From Pseudomonadales bacterium (GTDB lineage: Bacteria; Pseudomonadota; Gammaproteobacteria; Pseudomonadales; Azotimanducaceae): a stretch of DNA of 34,609 bases. The notes beneath the pieces were generated by a model. The model was not told the DNA's origin and did no database searches. It saw nothing but the letters and a program-made list of their open reading frames with translations. A program made the position numbers and the translations under genes. The first letter of the stretch is position 1; the number at the start of each line of letters is the position of its first letter. The stretch spans positions 1 to 34,609 of the forward strand of contig JALZVT010000086.1 of assembly GCA_023300545.1 (NCBI GenBank), given 5' to 3'. Positions 16,924 through 25,130 of this stretch are shown here, in pieces.

Positions 16924-17877
16924 TTACAGCCCCTGAAGAAACTGCTCAAGTGCGGCGTTAGTCGCTTGCGGGGCCTCTTGTTGTACCCAATGTCCAACCT
17001 TCGGAATAATGGTCGCGCCGCGAAAATCACTACAGGCAGAACCGGGCTCTGAATACATGTCGGTACCTGGGAAAAAGTTTCGCACAGCGTCGCGTTCGCC
17101 TCCGATAAAACAAGCGGGCTGCTTGATAAGTTGTCCACGAATCTGGGCTGATTCCTGGGCGTCTATGCCTTGGGCGCGATAGCGATTTATGGGGCCGCGA
17201 AAGCCGCCGTGCGAAAACGCTTTTACGTACACGTCGAGATCCTCGGGAGTCATCCACCCGGGGAACGGATCGGGATCAATCAACTCATCAAGCAATGAGG
17301 CATTTTTTGGTTTGGGTTTCAACCAATCGTTCACTGGCGCGTTGCCAGATAGAGAGAAATAGATCTTACGCAAAGCGGTAGCAAAGTCGCTTTCAACCTC
17401 CGATTCAACCTTGCCCTCGTCCTGAAAGTAGATTTGATAAAAAAAACGATCCGAATAGATAGAACGGGCAACATCGAGGAAGCTATCTTCGCCAGCCGGC
17501 ATGTAAGGGACGCTCAAACCCGCAACCGCCCGTACGCGATCTGGGTGTCGAAGTGCCGTATTCCAGACTACTGGTGCACCCCAGTCGTGTCCAAAAAGTA
17601 TCACGGGTTCGTCGCTTAACGCCTGCGCCACCGCAGCAACATCGCTGGTGAGCTCTACCATTGTATATGCGGCGACCTCATGCGGTTTCGAGCTGGCGCC
17701 ATAGCCCCGTACATCCATCGCAGCGACACGATAGCCGCGTTGGCTGAAGTAGTTCATTTGGTGGCGCCACGAATACCAAAGCTCTGGCCAGCCATGAACG
17801 CAAAGAAGGACAGGACCCTCACCACTAACCGCGACGTTTAGTTGATTGCTACCGTTTTCGATCTTAAGAAATTTCAT
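16924..17877 (-). CDS. Alpha/beta-hydrolase, soluble epoxide hydrolase type
   Basis: The 317-residue protein carries the complete epoxide hydrolase set. HGWPE (28-32) gives the oxyanion-hole HGxP motif, and Asp98 in GHDWGA is the nucleophile. Two cap tyrosines (Tyr150 in YQIYF and Tyr233 in NRYR) would polarise the epoxide. Asp263 (GERDAV) and His296 (VGHW) complete the triad. It should convert an epoxide to a diol in the cytoplasm; haloalkane dehalogenation is less likely because both tyrosines are present. Start 17877 (MKFLKI) is chosen; a GTG three codons upstream is also possible and neither has a clear Shine-Dalgarno sequence. It lies 44 bases downstream of the HxlR gene on the same strand, so they are probably co-transcribed. 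Confidence 0.92.
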   Translation of the reverse strand: MKFLKIENGSNQLNVAVSGEGPVLLCVHGWPELWYSWRHQMNYFSQRGYRVAAMDVRGYGASSKPHEVAAYTMVELTSDVAAVAQALSDEPVILFGHDWGAPVVWNTALRHPDRVRAVAGLSVPYMPAGEDSFLDVARSIYSDRFFYQIYFQDEGKVESEVESDFATALRKIYFSLSGNAPVNDWLKPKPKNASLLDELIDPDPFPGWMTPEDLDVYVKAFSHGGFRGPINRYRAQGIDAQESAQIRGQLIKQPACFIGGERDAVRNFFPGTDMYSEPGSACSDFRGATIIPKVGHWVQQEAPQATNAALEQFLQGL

Positions 17878-17921
17878 GCGTGGCACCAGCTCGAAACTTG
17901 AAGTTACGTGGATGGATCTTC

Positions 17922-18416
17922 TCAGCTACCGCGTTTAAACGGTCCTCGCTCAACCGGTGGGTAGCGATCATTATCGGGGCGCGTGCGAGCTTCGACATCT
18001 TTAAGCTCAAGCGGCTCTCCGCATTCCGAACAAGCGGTGTAAGCCTGAAAATCGTGTCCACAGTGCTTATGGGTTCGAATGATGGGTGGGGTCGCATCCT
18101 CCCAATAGTATTTATCACCCCATGCTAGAAGCGTAGAAACCACAGGAAAGAGGTCTTTGCCTTTTTGTGTCAATCGATACTCGAACCTCGGAGGCCGTTG
18201 CTCGTACTGACATTGAACCAAAATTCCATGCTCTTCCAGCCGCTTCAAACGTGACGTCAACGTTGTCCGCGAGACCTTTAGTCGCTCCTGAAACTCTTCG
18301 AATCGTCGCACGCCTAAAAAGCAGTCGCTCAACAGGGTAAGCGTCCAGGGGTCTCCTAAAACGGCCGAAGAGCGTGCCACTGAGCATTGTTGGTCACTGA
18401 GTTGATCTCGTTTCAT
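17922..18416 (-). CDS. HxlR-family transcriptional regulator
   Basis: The 164-residue regulator has the HxlR/MarR-like winged helix: CSVARSSAVLGDPWTLTLL (11-29), then RFEEFQERLKVSRTTLTSRLKRLEEHGIL and a wing (RPPRFEYRLTQKG), each seen in pieces typical of the family. Cys11 sits where many HxlR proteins carry a redox- or electrophile-sensing cysteine. A C-terminal extension has a zinc-ribbon-like set (Cys119, His121, Cys129, Cys132). HxlR proteins bind as dimers and often respond to aldehydes, quinones or other electrophiles, which would fit control of an adjacent epoxide hydrolase. It is divergent from the molybdoenzyme operon with a 140-base gap containing a repeated sequence. Confidence 0.92.
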   Translation of the reverse strand: MKRDQLSDQQCSVARSSAVLGDPWTLTLLSDCFLGVRRFEEFQERLKVSRTTLTSRLKRLEEHGILVQCQYEQRPPRFEYRLTQKGKDLFPVVSTLLAWGDKYYWEDATPPIIRTHKHCGHDFQAYTACSECGEPLELKDVEARTRPDNDRYPPVERGPFKRGS

Positions 18417-18485
18417 CTACTTTTTCTTCTGCTTGAAGTTATTGGCACTGCCGCGGTGGATGGACGTTAGCACAACAAGCTTTAC

Positions 18486-18516
18486 TTAGTCCATGTTACG
18501 TACTATGTTAGTCCAT
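18486..18516. promoter_or_regulatory. Candidate HxlR operator: direct repeat TTAGTCCAT
   Basis: TTAGTCCAT occurs at 18486-18494 and again at 18508-18516, 22 bases apart, which is close to two helical turns. A partial inverted match (AGGACTTA, 18521-18528) follows. The repeats lie 41-71 bases before the molybdoenzyme start, where they could cover its promoter, and TACTAT at 18501-18506 between them is a possible -10. The divergent HxlR gene is the obvious candidate regulator. Confidence 0.5.
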
Positions 18517-18556
18517 ATTCAGGACTTACATCGTCACTTAAACAGAGAGTACTGCT

Positions 18557-20842
18557 ATGCCAGCGCCCAACCCTATTGATCCTCAACAAGTCGTCGATGC
18601 GAAATACAGTGAGCGCAAGCCACGACCAGGAGTGACTACAAAACGAGCGATTTGCGCGACATGCGACATTGCGTGCTCCGTGGTTACTGAGGTTAAAGAT
18701 GGGCGCGTGGTGCGCGTACGGTCATCCGACAACCCGATCTTTAGGGACAACATTTGCATGAAAGGCATTGTGGCCCCCAAGAACTTCGCCAATCCAAATC
18801 GTATTCTGAAACCGTTGAAGCGAGTAGGAGAACGCGGCTCAGGCCAATGGGAGGAAGTTTCTTGGGACGACGCCATCGCTGATATTGGCACGCGCCTAAA
18901 GGCAATCATCGCGGAGCATGGTCCTGAAGCCTGGTCAGTCTCAACCAGTCAATGGAACACGGCCACCGACCACGGACTTGGTCGTCGGCTCATGAATCAC
19001 GTCGGCTCTCCAAACTGGACGAGTGGCGTCGCACTGTGCGCGGGTAATACGGCTGCCATTAACAGGTTTACTTACGGTTGGTACCCCATGGGGGACTTCC
19101 AGAACACAAAGTGCATTGTCCTCATGGGACACAATCCTCGCCGACACAGTTGGACGCCGATGTACAACTGGATTCGGCAAGCACAGGCGAATGGTGCAAA
19201 ACTGATCGTTACGGATCCGCGGCGTAGCTCTAGCGCCGAACGTGCCGATATTTGGTTGCCTCTTAAAGTGGGCAGTGACGCAGCTATGATGTTGGGCTGG
19301 TTGAAGGTAATTATTGACGAAGAGCTGTATGACAAAGCCTTTGTCGAAGATTGGACCGTCGGGTTTGAAGAACTAAAACAGCGGGTAAACGAATACCCCT
19401 TAGAACGCGTGGCCAAGCTGACCGGCTGCGAACCTGACATGATTGCGAAAGCCGCGCGCATGTACGCCACACAAGGGCCGGCGATTATTGCCTGGACGCC
19501 AATCACGGATATGCAGCGCAACTCCACGTCTGCGATTCGATTGCAATCCATCTTGCGGTCGATCTGCGGGTACGTCGACGTACCGGGCGGGGAACACTTG
19601 CAGGGATTCAATCCAGACATTGTCAACGAATCGGCAATCGAAATGCATGAGGTGTTGTCGGATGAACAAAAAGCGAAGCAGCTCGGCTCTGACAAACACC
19701 CGGCATTCACCTATCGGGGGCAGGAACGCTTTCGTGGCCCAACTAAAAAGGTATGGGGGCAAGAATACGCCAACCTCGTAATGGGCTGTCATATGACTCC
19801 CCCATCGTCGTTGTTTCGGGCTATGGCAGGAGAAGGCCCTTATCCCGTTAAAGCCTTCTTTTTCCTCGGTAACAATCCGATCATGAGCTACGCCAATATG
19901 AAGCTCATTATCAAAGCGATCATGAATCAGGATTTGGTCGTCGCGCACGAGCAGTTTATGACACCGTCGGCGCAGCTCGCTGATTATGTGCTGCCTGCTG
20001 ATAGTTGGTTAGAGCGCCCTTGGATGATGGATGGGTTTGGCTGGACATCGACTGTACGAACCTCGGAAAAGTCCATGGAACCACCTGGAGAATGCCGATC
20101 TACATTCGAATTCTGGAAACTGCTCGCAAGCGCGCTTGATCGACCGGAAGTCGTTCCGTGGGAATCGATTGAAGACTTCTATGATTATCGCCTCGAGAAA
20201 CTCGGAGTGACCTGGGAGGAGTTTGTCGCCACAACGGACGTTCACTTCAAGACACCAGAGTTTCGAAAATACCTCAAGACTGGTTTTGCAACGCCGAGCG
20301 GCAAGGTCGAACTCAAGTCGTCAGCACTCGAAGAGCTTGGCTTCGATCCGCTACCTTACTTCCGCGAAGATCCGCCAACAGACCCTGAATATCCACTCAA
20401 ACTGTTCACCGGCGTACGCGAAGACGGGTTCTTTCAAACCGGTCACCGGCACATTGAAGAGATGCGCAAGCGTCATCCCGAGCCTGAAGCGTTTGTGAGC
20501 CCGGGCACCGCGAAAGAACTCAAGCTTGAGGAAGGCGAGTGGGTTGAGGTCGCGAATGAGCTTGCGAAGATTTCTATAAGAGTGGCAATCAAAGACGCCA
20601 TGCCGGATGGCTTGGTCAGAATTCCACACGGCTGGTGGAAACCTGAAATGAAACAGGGGGTGGGGCATTTGTCCGGTGCGTTGAAATACGCGGATGCTCA
20701 GCTTTGTCGCGATGACGAAGATTTTTTGGATTTGGAACAGGGTATACCGCACCTCAAAGGGGTCCCGTGTCGCATTAACAAGGTTTCGCAAGATGAACTG
20801 AAAACAGAAACTGTTGTCGAGGAAGTCGAGTACACCTTATGA
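18557..20842 (+). CDS. Molybdopterin (Mo/W-bisPGD) oxidoreductase, stand-alone catalytic subunit
   Basis: The 761-residue protein belongs to the DMSO reductase superfamily. An N-terminal [4Fe-4S] site is formed by Cys33, Cys36, Cys40 and Cys67 (C-x2-C-x3-C-x26-C). The bis-MGD-binding domains follow, with SWDDAI (102-107), the MGHNPRR nucleotide loop, FFLGNNPIMSYAN, VLPADSWLERPW, and a C-terminal dinucleotide-binding domain (about 620-750). Cys161 in GVALCAGN is the likely Mo ligand. There is no Tat signal, so it should be cytoplasmic. No iron-sulfur, cytochrome or membrane-anchor subunit is encoded nearby. The substrate is unknown. The start at 18557 is close to GAGAG. Two small genes follow, the first overlapping by 4 bases. 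Confidence 0.88.
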   Translation: MPAPNPIDPQQVVDAKYSERKPRPGVTTKRAICATCDIACSVVTEVKDGRVVRVRSSDNPIFRDNICMKGIVAPKNFANPNRILKPLKRVGERGSGQWEEVSWDDAIADIGTRLKAIIAEHGPEAWSVSTSQWNTATDHGLGRRLMNHVGSPNWTSGVALCAGNTAAINRFTYGWYPMGDFQNTKCIVLMGHNPRRHSWTPMYNWIRQAQANGAKLIVTDPRRSSSAERADIWLPLKVGSDAAMMLGWLKVIIDEELYDKAFVEDWTVGFEELKQRVNEYPLERVAKLTGCEPDMIAKAARMYATQGPAIIAWTPITDMQRNSTSAIRLQSILRSICGYVDVPGGEHLQGFNPDIVNESAIEMHEVLSDEQKAKQLGSDKHPAFTYRGQERFRGPTKKVWGQEYANLVMGCHMTPPSSLFRAMAGEGPYPVKAFFFLGNNPIMSYANMKLIIKAIMNQDLVVAHEQFMTPSAQLADYVLPADSWLERPWMMDGFGWTSTVRTSEKSMEPPGECRSTFEFWKLLASALDRPEVVPWESIEDFYDYRLEKLGVTWEEFVATTDVHFKTPEFRKYLKTGFATPSGKVELKSSALEELGFDPLPYFREDPPTDPEYPLKLFTGVREDGFFQTGHRHIEEMRKRHPEPEAFVSPGTAKELKLEEGEWVEVANELAKISIRVAIKDAMPDGLVRIPHGWWKPEMKQGVGHLSGALKYADAQLCRDDEDFLDLEQGIPHLKGVPCRINKVSQDELKTETVVEEVEYTL

Positions 20843-21075
20843 CTGCACACGAGCGCGAAATAAGAAAGCGGGAACGAACAGCCAGGATGATGGCTTACCT
20901 GGCCGGAAAATCTGCTAAGAATAGGAGCCTATCTGACAGGATTTGCAGATTCTTGGTGAACCGTGCGACCGCGGTAAAACCTGAAGACGATTTTATGCGC
21001 GATCTGCTCATCGATAACGATATGGGGTTCGAACCGGATGAACTCGACCGTTTCCAACGTGGAGAAACAAGCTGA
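20839..21075 (+). CDS. Small basic-to-acidic protein of unknown function
   Basis: The start codon overlaps the molybdoenzyme stop in an ATGA, so translation is probably coupled. The 78-residue product has a strongly basic N-terminal half (REIRKRERTARMM, then KSAKNRSLSDRICRFLVNR) and an acidic C-terminal half (PEDDFMRDLLIDNDMGFEPDELDRF). There is no signal peptide, membrane segment or cysteine cluster. I do not recognise the family. Its coupling to the molybdoenzyme suggests an accessory role such as cofactor insertion, stability or partner docking; that is an inference from position only. Confidence 0.75.
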   Translation: MTAHEREIRKRERTARMMAYLAGKSAKNRSLSDRICRFLVNRATAVKPEDDFMRDLLIDNDMGFEPDELDRFQRGETS

Positions 21076-21111
21076 AACGCTCTAGGTCTGGATTCAGATG
21101 GCAGGTGTGAA

Positions 21112-21483
21112 ATGAAGATCAGGATTAATGACAACAGCATCCGCCTGCGCCTCGACAGGCGCGAAGTGGAGGAAATCGGCGAACAGCGGGCCATAGAATG
21201 CTGCACCAAATTCACCGGAGGCAATGACTTTCGTTACCGATTGAAGGTTTCCGATACCAAAACGGTAAAAGCGTTTTTCAGCGAGGGTTGTATTGAGGTG
21301 GCCTTGCCTCGACCGATAGCGGAACACTGGGTGAGAGATGAGGCGGAAGTGTCTATCCAGGGCGAGAATGACATTGATGGCGGCTCATTGAAGTTACTAA
21401 TCGAAAAAGACTTTGAATGCTTGGAGCCCCGCAGTGGAGAAGATCAAAGGAACCGGTTCATAAACCCGAAAGCGGTGAGCTAA
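21112..21483 (+). CDS. DUF7009-like small protein
   Basis: The 123-residue protein starts MKIRINDNSIRLRLDRREVE and contains an EKDFECLEPR motif near its end with an acidic stretch and a final NP. This layout matches small cytosolic proteins annotated as DUF7009, as I recall them; the function is not known. The alternating hydrophobic pattern indicates a mostly beta fold. It starts 36 bases after the 78-residue gene and is probably the last gene of the molybdoenzyme operon. Members of this family may accompany molybdenum enzymes, but I cannot confirm that here. Confidence 0.75.
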   Translation: MKIRINDNSIRLRLDRREVEEIGEQRAIECCTKFTGGNDFRYRLKVSDTKTVKAFFSEGCIEVALPRPIAEHWVRDEAEVSIQGENDIDGGSLKLLIEKDFECLEPRSGEDQRNRFINPKAVS

Positions 21484-22430
21484 ATAGAGGGTCTACCGGG
21501 CGGAGCGAAATGGTAGTCATACAGCCATTGATGTTTAAAAAAATCATTACCCTTTGCAACTACCCTTTGCTTCGAGTGTTTGCAATGAGTCTGCCAGCCG
21601 AAGTTGCTGATATCCGCGACTATCTGTTTGCTTTGTTGCTCACGTCTCGCCGGTGACTGCCCAAATGCGCTGCATGCGTGCGTTGGCTGTTGTAGTAGTC
21701 ATTGAATTCGTGAAGTTTCCTTGTCAGGTCGAGCGAATTTCAAAATGGCACGTCGTCAAGGTATTCGCGCCGGATGGTGCCAATAACCCGTTCGATGAAC
21801 GGGTGGGACATTGGGGGGGAAGGAATAGATTTGATCTCCTTCACTTCCAATATTCTCAAGTTAGCCTGCCAGCGATGAGATTTACCAACATCTCCTTTGT
21901 GAATGCCAAACCCAATGATGCGGCGGCTCTACTGGTCCATGACGACAAGTATCGAGTACGAATGAAGCGTCAGTGATTCACATCGGAAAAAGTCGATACT
22001 CCAGAGGCTATCTTTGCTGTGACCGAAGAAAGAAAACCAAGAGAAACCGGGGTAGCTCCTGGCTTGGGTTTGTGGTGTTTCGCGAGAACCCGTCATGCAA
22101 TACGCGGACAGCCGAATCTAGGGCTTCGGCGTTTGATTTCTCCGACAGCTCTGATGATATCTTGTGATTGACCCGTGGTGCTTGTCACCTTTGTTCGACT
22201 AAAGGGGGCTGTATTTGCGTTTCACCAAGGTTTGATGAAACCTCAGCAATGGCGAGGGTTTAATGATCACGGCAGCAGATATTAGGCTCTCATTTTCTGC
22301 GTTGTGTTGCTCTGACTCCCAATTCGCCATGCACCGCATCACAATCGCCGGCGTACCGCTGCAAGGCGGGAACAGCAAATAAACAAGAAAACGCGTTGAA
22401 TCCCTTTTGAATTCGTGCAGAATTCGTCTG
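21484..22430. other. Gene-free stretch containing transposase relic copy 2
   Basis: Between the DUF7009-like gene and the small secreted protein gene I find no intact gene. Bases 21620-22165 are a degenerate transposase, described separately. Bases 22166-22430 hold the presumed promoter region of the transport operon; no clear Fur box or riboswitch is recognisable to me. Confidence 0.5.
21620..22165 (-). pseudogene. DDE integrase-core transposase relic, copy 2 (internally deleted)
   Basis: Read on the minus strand in shifting frames, this retains most landmarks of an rve-type transposase in order: EIKRRSPRFGCPRIA, GHSKDSLWSIDFFRCESL, ILVVMDQ (first catalytic Asp) with an in-frame stop, SRRIIGFGIHKGDV, HRWQANLRILEVKEIKSIP, then VIGTIRREYLDDVPF and EFNDYYNSQRTHAA. 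The parts after PRFGCPRIA and after IHKGDV are missing; the second gap should have held the second catalytic Asp. Frameshifts and stops show that it is dead. Confidence 0.85.
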
Positions 22431-22724
22431 ATGAGTATTAAGCAGAAAAATAGCTGGAAGTTAAAGCTGGGGATATTCCTATTCCTTGCCAGCCAGCTCA
22501 TGGCGTCTGCTCACGCCCTTGAATTCGGTGACGCACCACACGAACACAATGGCTACGCCTGTGTGGCGCTGTCTGCTGACGATCAGACGGGCGCAGCAAC
22601 TAACTGCTCTGCTCTGGTTACGAAAGTAATCTTAAGCGCTGTTGTTGTCGTTGCGCCAACGGCGCCTGAGTCAACCAACGACGTGACTCTGCCGCCGGCC
22701 ATCGGCCCCCCACTCTCAATCTAA
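22431..22724 (+). CDS. Small secreted His/Cys protein upstream of TonB receptor
   Basis: The 97-residue protein has a clear Sec signal peptide (about 1-29, ending AHA). A short mature part contains His37, His39, Cys44 and Cys59 and a hydrophobic tail segment (about 61-76) ending in a proline-rich terminus. The HEHNGYAC arrangement recalls the small His/Cys periplasmic proteins of the DUF2946/DUF2607 type often found beside metal-related transport genes; that similarity is weak. ATG at 22431 is preferred over a TTG eight codons upstream. It is followed by the TonB receptor gene after 63 bases and probably belongs to the same operon, perhaps handling a metal ion in the periplasm (inference). 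Confidence 0.65.
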   Translation: MSIKQKNSWKLKLGIFLFLASQLMASAHALEFGDAPHEHNGYACVALSADDQTGAATNCSALVTKVILSAVVVVAPTAPESTNDVTLPPAIGPPLSI

Positions 22725-22787
22725 CCGACCTACGCTCTAACAAACCTAAGCTGGTTTGTTTGTCGCGCTGACCGCGGTCGAGCACCC

Positions 22788-25028
22788 ATGACTGCGGGCG
22801 TTTTGTTTCAGAAATTTAGATTGAGCCCAAAGATGATCTTTTCAACATCGCGAGCCGCTGCGCTTGCAATCGCAGCCGCTATGGCGGCTGCGCAATCACT
22901 GCCTAGCATGGCAGCGACCCCCGCCGCTGATGACAATAAGCTTGAAGAAGTGTTTGTTATCGGCAAACGTCGCGCTTATCAAGGGAACTTCGATGAGCTG
23001 GAAAATCCAACGGCTACACAGTTCATTAGCGAGGGCCTACTGCGAGAGGTGGGCGTGCTGAATTTGGACGACGCACTTGACCTCTCGGCGTCCGTTGCAA
23101 GACAAAACAACTTTGGCGGCCTGTGGAATAGCTTTTCAGTACGCGGCTTCTCGGGTGACATCAACCTGCCTAGCGGATTTCTGGTCAACGGGTTTAACGC
23201 TGGTCGCGGCTTTGGCGGCCCGCGCGATGTCGTAGGCATAGAATCAGTCGAGGTGCTTAAGGGACCCCGCTCGGCACTGTTCGGTCGGGGCGAACCCGGC
23301 GGCACCATTAACGTAGTTACCAAACGACCCGAGTTCGAAACCAAGGGCGAAGTACGCCTCATTGCAGGACGCTGGGACCTGCGACGCTTCGAAGGTGACG
23401 TGCAAACGGCATTGGGAAACTCTGAAAACGTCGGCGTACGCCTGGTGGGCTTTTACGAAGACGCAGAGAGCTTTCGCGAAACGGTTGAAACAGAACGCTA
23501 TGGACTGTATCCGTCAGTCACCTGGGATGTTTCTGAAGACACCAGCCTGACCTACGAACTGGAATATACCAAACAGGAGATTCCATTTGATCGCGGCGTT
23601 GCCTTTACGCCAGAGTTTGGCTTTACCCCACGTCGAACCTTTACCGGTGAACCAGGCGACGGCCCCATCGAAACCGAAGTGCTGGGGCACCAGCTGGAAG
23701 TACAGCACAATTTCTCAGCCAATTGGAGCTTACTGGCTGGCCTTGGATACCGCGATACATCCCTTGAAGGCAACGCCACTGAAACTAACTTCTTCGGCCG
23801 GCAGACACTGGCCGTTGATGGCAGAACGCTCTCACGTTTCTTCCGCTCAAGAGACTTCGATTCGGAGTACTTCGTTGCACGCGCAGAAGTCGCGGGCGAG
23901 TTTGACACTGGCTCGGTCCGGCACCGTCTGTTGATTGGTGGTGACTACGACAAATTTGAAAATCAGATGTTTATTGAACGGTTCCGTGGTGGCTTTTTGG
24001 GCGCTAGCCCCGATATCAGCGCACTGAACCCAGCTGACTTCCTGTTACTCGATGTGCTGAACCCGGTTTTTGGTCAGTTCGATACCCCAACACCGGGTCC
24101 AAACACAGACCGTGATGAAGAGCTCGATGGCTTCGGTTTTTATATTCAGGATCAAATTGACCTTTCGGAGCGCTTACAAATTCGTGTTGGCCTGCGCTGG
24201 GACGACTTCACGCAAGATTTGACCGACCTGCGAGCAACGCCGGTAACAACCAACACGTCAACAGACTCGCGTGTGTCACCCCAGTTTGGCGCTGTGTATC
24301 GAATCAACCCGGGGTTTAGTCTTTATGCGTCTTACGGCGAAGGCTTTCGCCAGCAAACTGGCTCCACGCTGGAAGGGTCGCAGCCCTCCCCAAACCTTAC
24401 CGAATCGGCAGAGATCGGTTTCAAGGTAGACCTGGGGCATTTTTACGACGGCGTGTCGGGCAACCTGACAGTGACAGCGTTTGAAGTAGATCAAGATAAT
24501 TTTCTGGTGAACGACGATCGACCGGAAGCCACAACCGCTGGATTCTTCACTAGATCGGCAGGCGAAGCCCGCAGCCGCGGCATTGAGTTTGATGCGAACC
24601 TTGCCTTTGAAAGCGGCACTAACATCTGGTTGTCCTACGCCTATACGGATGCAGAATTCAGAACCAGTTCTCTTGATGAGAACTTTGGCTCCCAAATTGA
24701 GGTCGGCGACCCGCTCATTAACTCTCCCGAGCATCAGGTTAATCTGCAGATCAGCCAAAGCTTCGAGGTGGCGAACCTACCAGCAGGAATCGGCGGCGGG
24801 CTGCTGTATTCCGATCAGCGTGCGGGCTTCACAGGATTTGACTTCACGCTGCCAAGCTATACCACCGTTCGTCTGTTTGGAGAAATCGAACCCGTTGCCG
24901 GTCTGTCAGTTCGGGTAGACATCGACAACCTGTTCAATGAGGTTTTTTACACCAACTCCTTCGCTGACGTTTGGGTTGAGCCCGGTGCACCACGGCGATG
25001 GCGCGTAACAGCGTCGTATGCGTTCTAA
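22788..25028 (+). CDS. TonB-dependent siderophore-type outer-membrane receptor
   Basis: This 746-residue receptor has a signal peptide, a TonB-box-like EEVFVIGKR (53-61), and a plug domain (about 68-180) with FSVRGFSGD, VEVLKGPRSALFGRGEPGG and INVVTKRP. A 22-strand-type barrel follows, with YASYGEGFRQQTGS, DNLFNEVFY and a terminal phenylalanine in RWRVTASYAF. The GEPGG variant and the overall pattern match the ferric-siderophore receptor group (FhuA/FoxA-like). It imports a chelated metal or similar ligand using TonB energy. The signal peptide reads best from Met16 at 22833; the start at 22788 gives 15 extra residues. An ABC transporter without a periplasmic binding protein follows. Confidence 0.92.
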   Translation: MTAGVLFQKFRLSPKMIFSTSRAAALAIAAAMAAAQSLPSMAATPAADDNKLEEVFVIGKRRAYQGNFDELENPTATQFISEGLLREVGVLNLDDALDLSASVARQNNFGGLWNSFSVRGFSGDINLPSGFLVNGFNAGRGFGGPRDVVGIESVEVLKGPRSALFGRGEPGGTINVVTKRPEFETKGEVRLIAGRWDLRRFEGDVQTALGNSENVGVRLVGFYEDAESFRETVETERYGLYPSVTWDVSEDTSLTYELEYTKQEIPFDRGVAFTPEFGFTPRRTFTGEPGDGPIETEVLGHQLEVQHNFSANWSLLAGLGYRDTSLEGNATETNFFGRQTLAVDGRTLSRFFRSRDFDSEYFVARAEVAGEFDTGSVRHRLLIGGDYDKFENQMFIERFRGGFLGASPDISALNPADFLLLDVLNPVFGQFDTPTPGPNTDRDEELDGFGFYIQDQIDLSERLQIRVGLRWDDFTQDLTDLRATPVTTNTSTDSRVSPQFGAVYRINPGFSLYASYGEGFRQQTGSTLEGSQPSPNLTESAEIGFKVDLGHFYDGVSGNLTVTAFEVDQDNFLVNDDRPEATTAGFFTRSAGEARSRGIEFDANLAFESGTNIWLSYAYTDAEFRTSSLDENFGSQIEVGDPLINSPEHQVNLQISQSFEVANLPAGIGGGLLYSDQRAGFTGFDFTLPSYTTVRLFGEIEPVAGLSVRVDIDNLFNEVFYTNSFADVWVEPGAPRRWRVTASYAF

Positions 25029-25130
25029 TTCGCACGCTTTCTATGTTAATTGTGGTCTACGGTCTTGTTGCAAAGGTGTTGCCCACTTACAAGCACAAAG
25101 GAAAATACAACCAACCCGGCTCAGTTACCT

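Noticed and set aside
22166-22430. Possible cobalamin riboswitch or Fur box upstream of the transport operon
   Set aside because: I could not find the conserved cobalamin core or a Fur-like 19-base palindrome by eye.
22199-22501. 100-residue minus-strand open frame upstream of the small secreted protein gene
   Set aside because: It overlaps the start of a better-supported gene with a signal peptide, and shows no motif or ribosome binding site.
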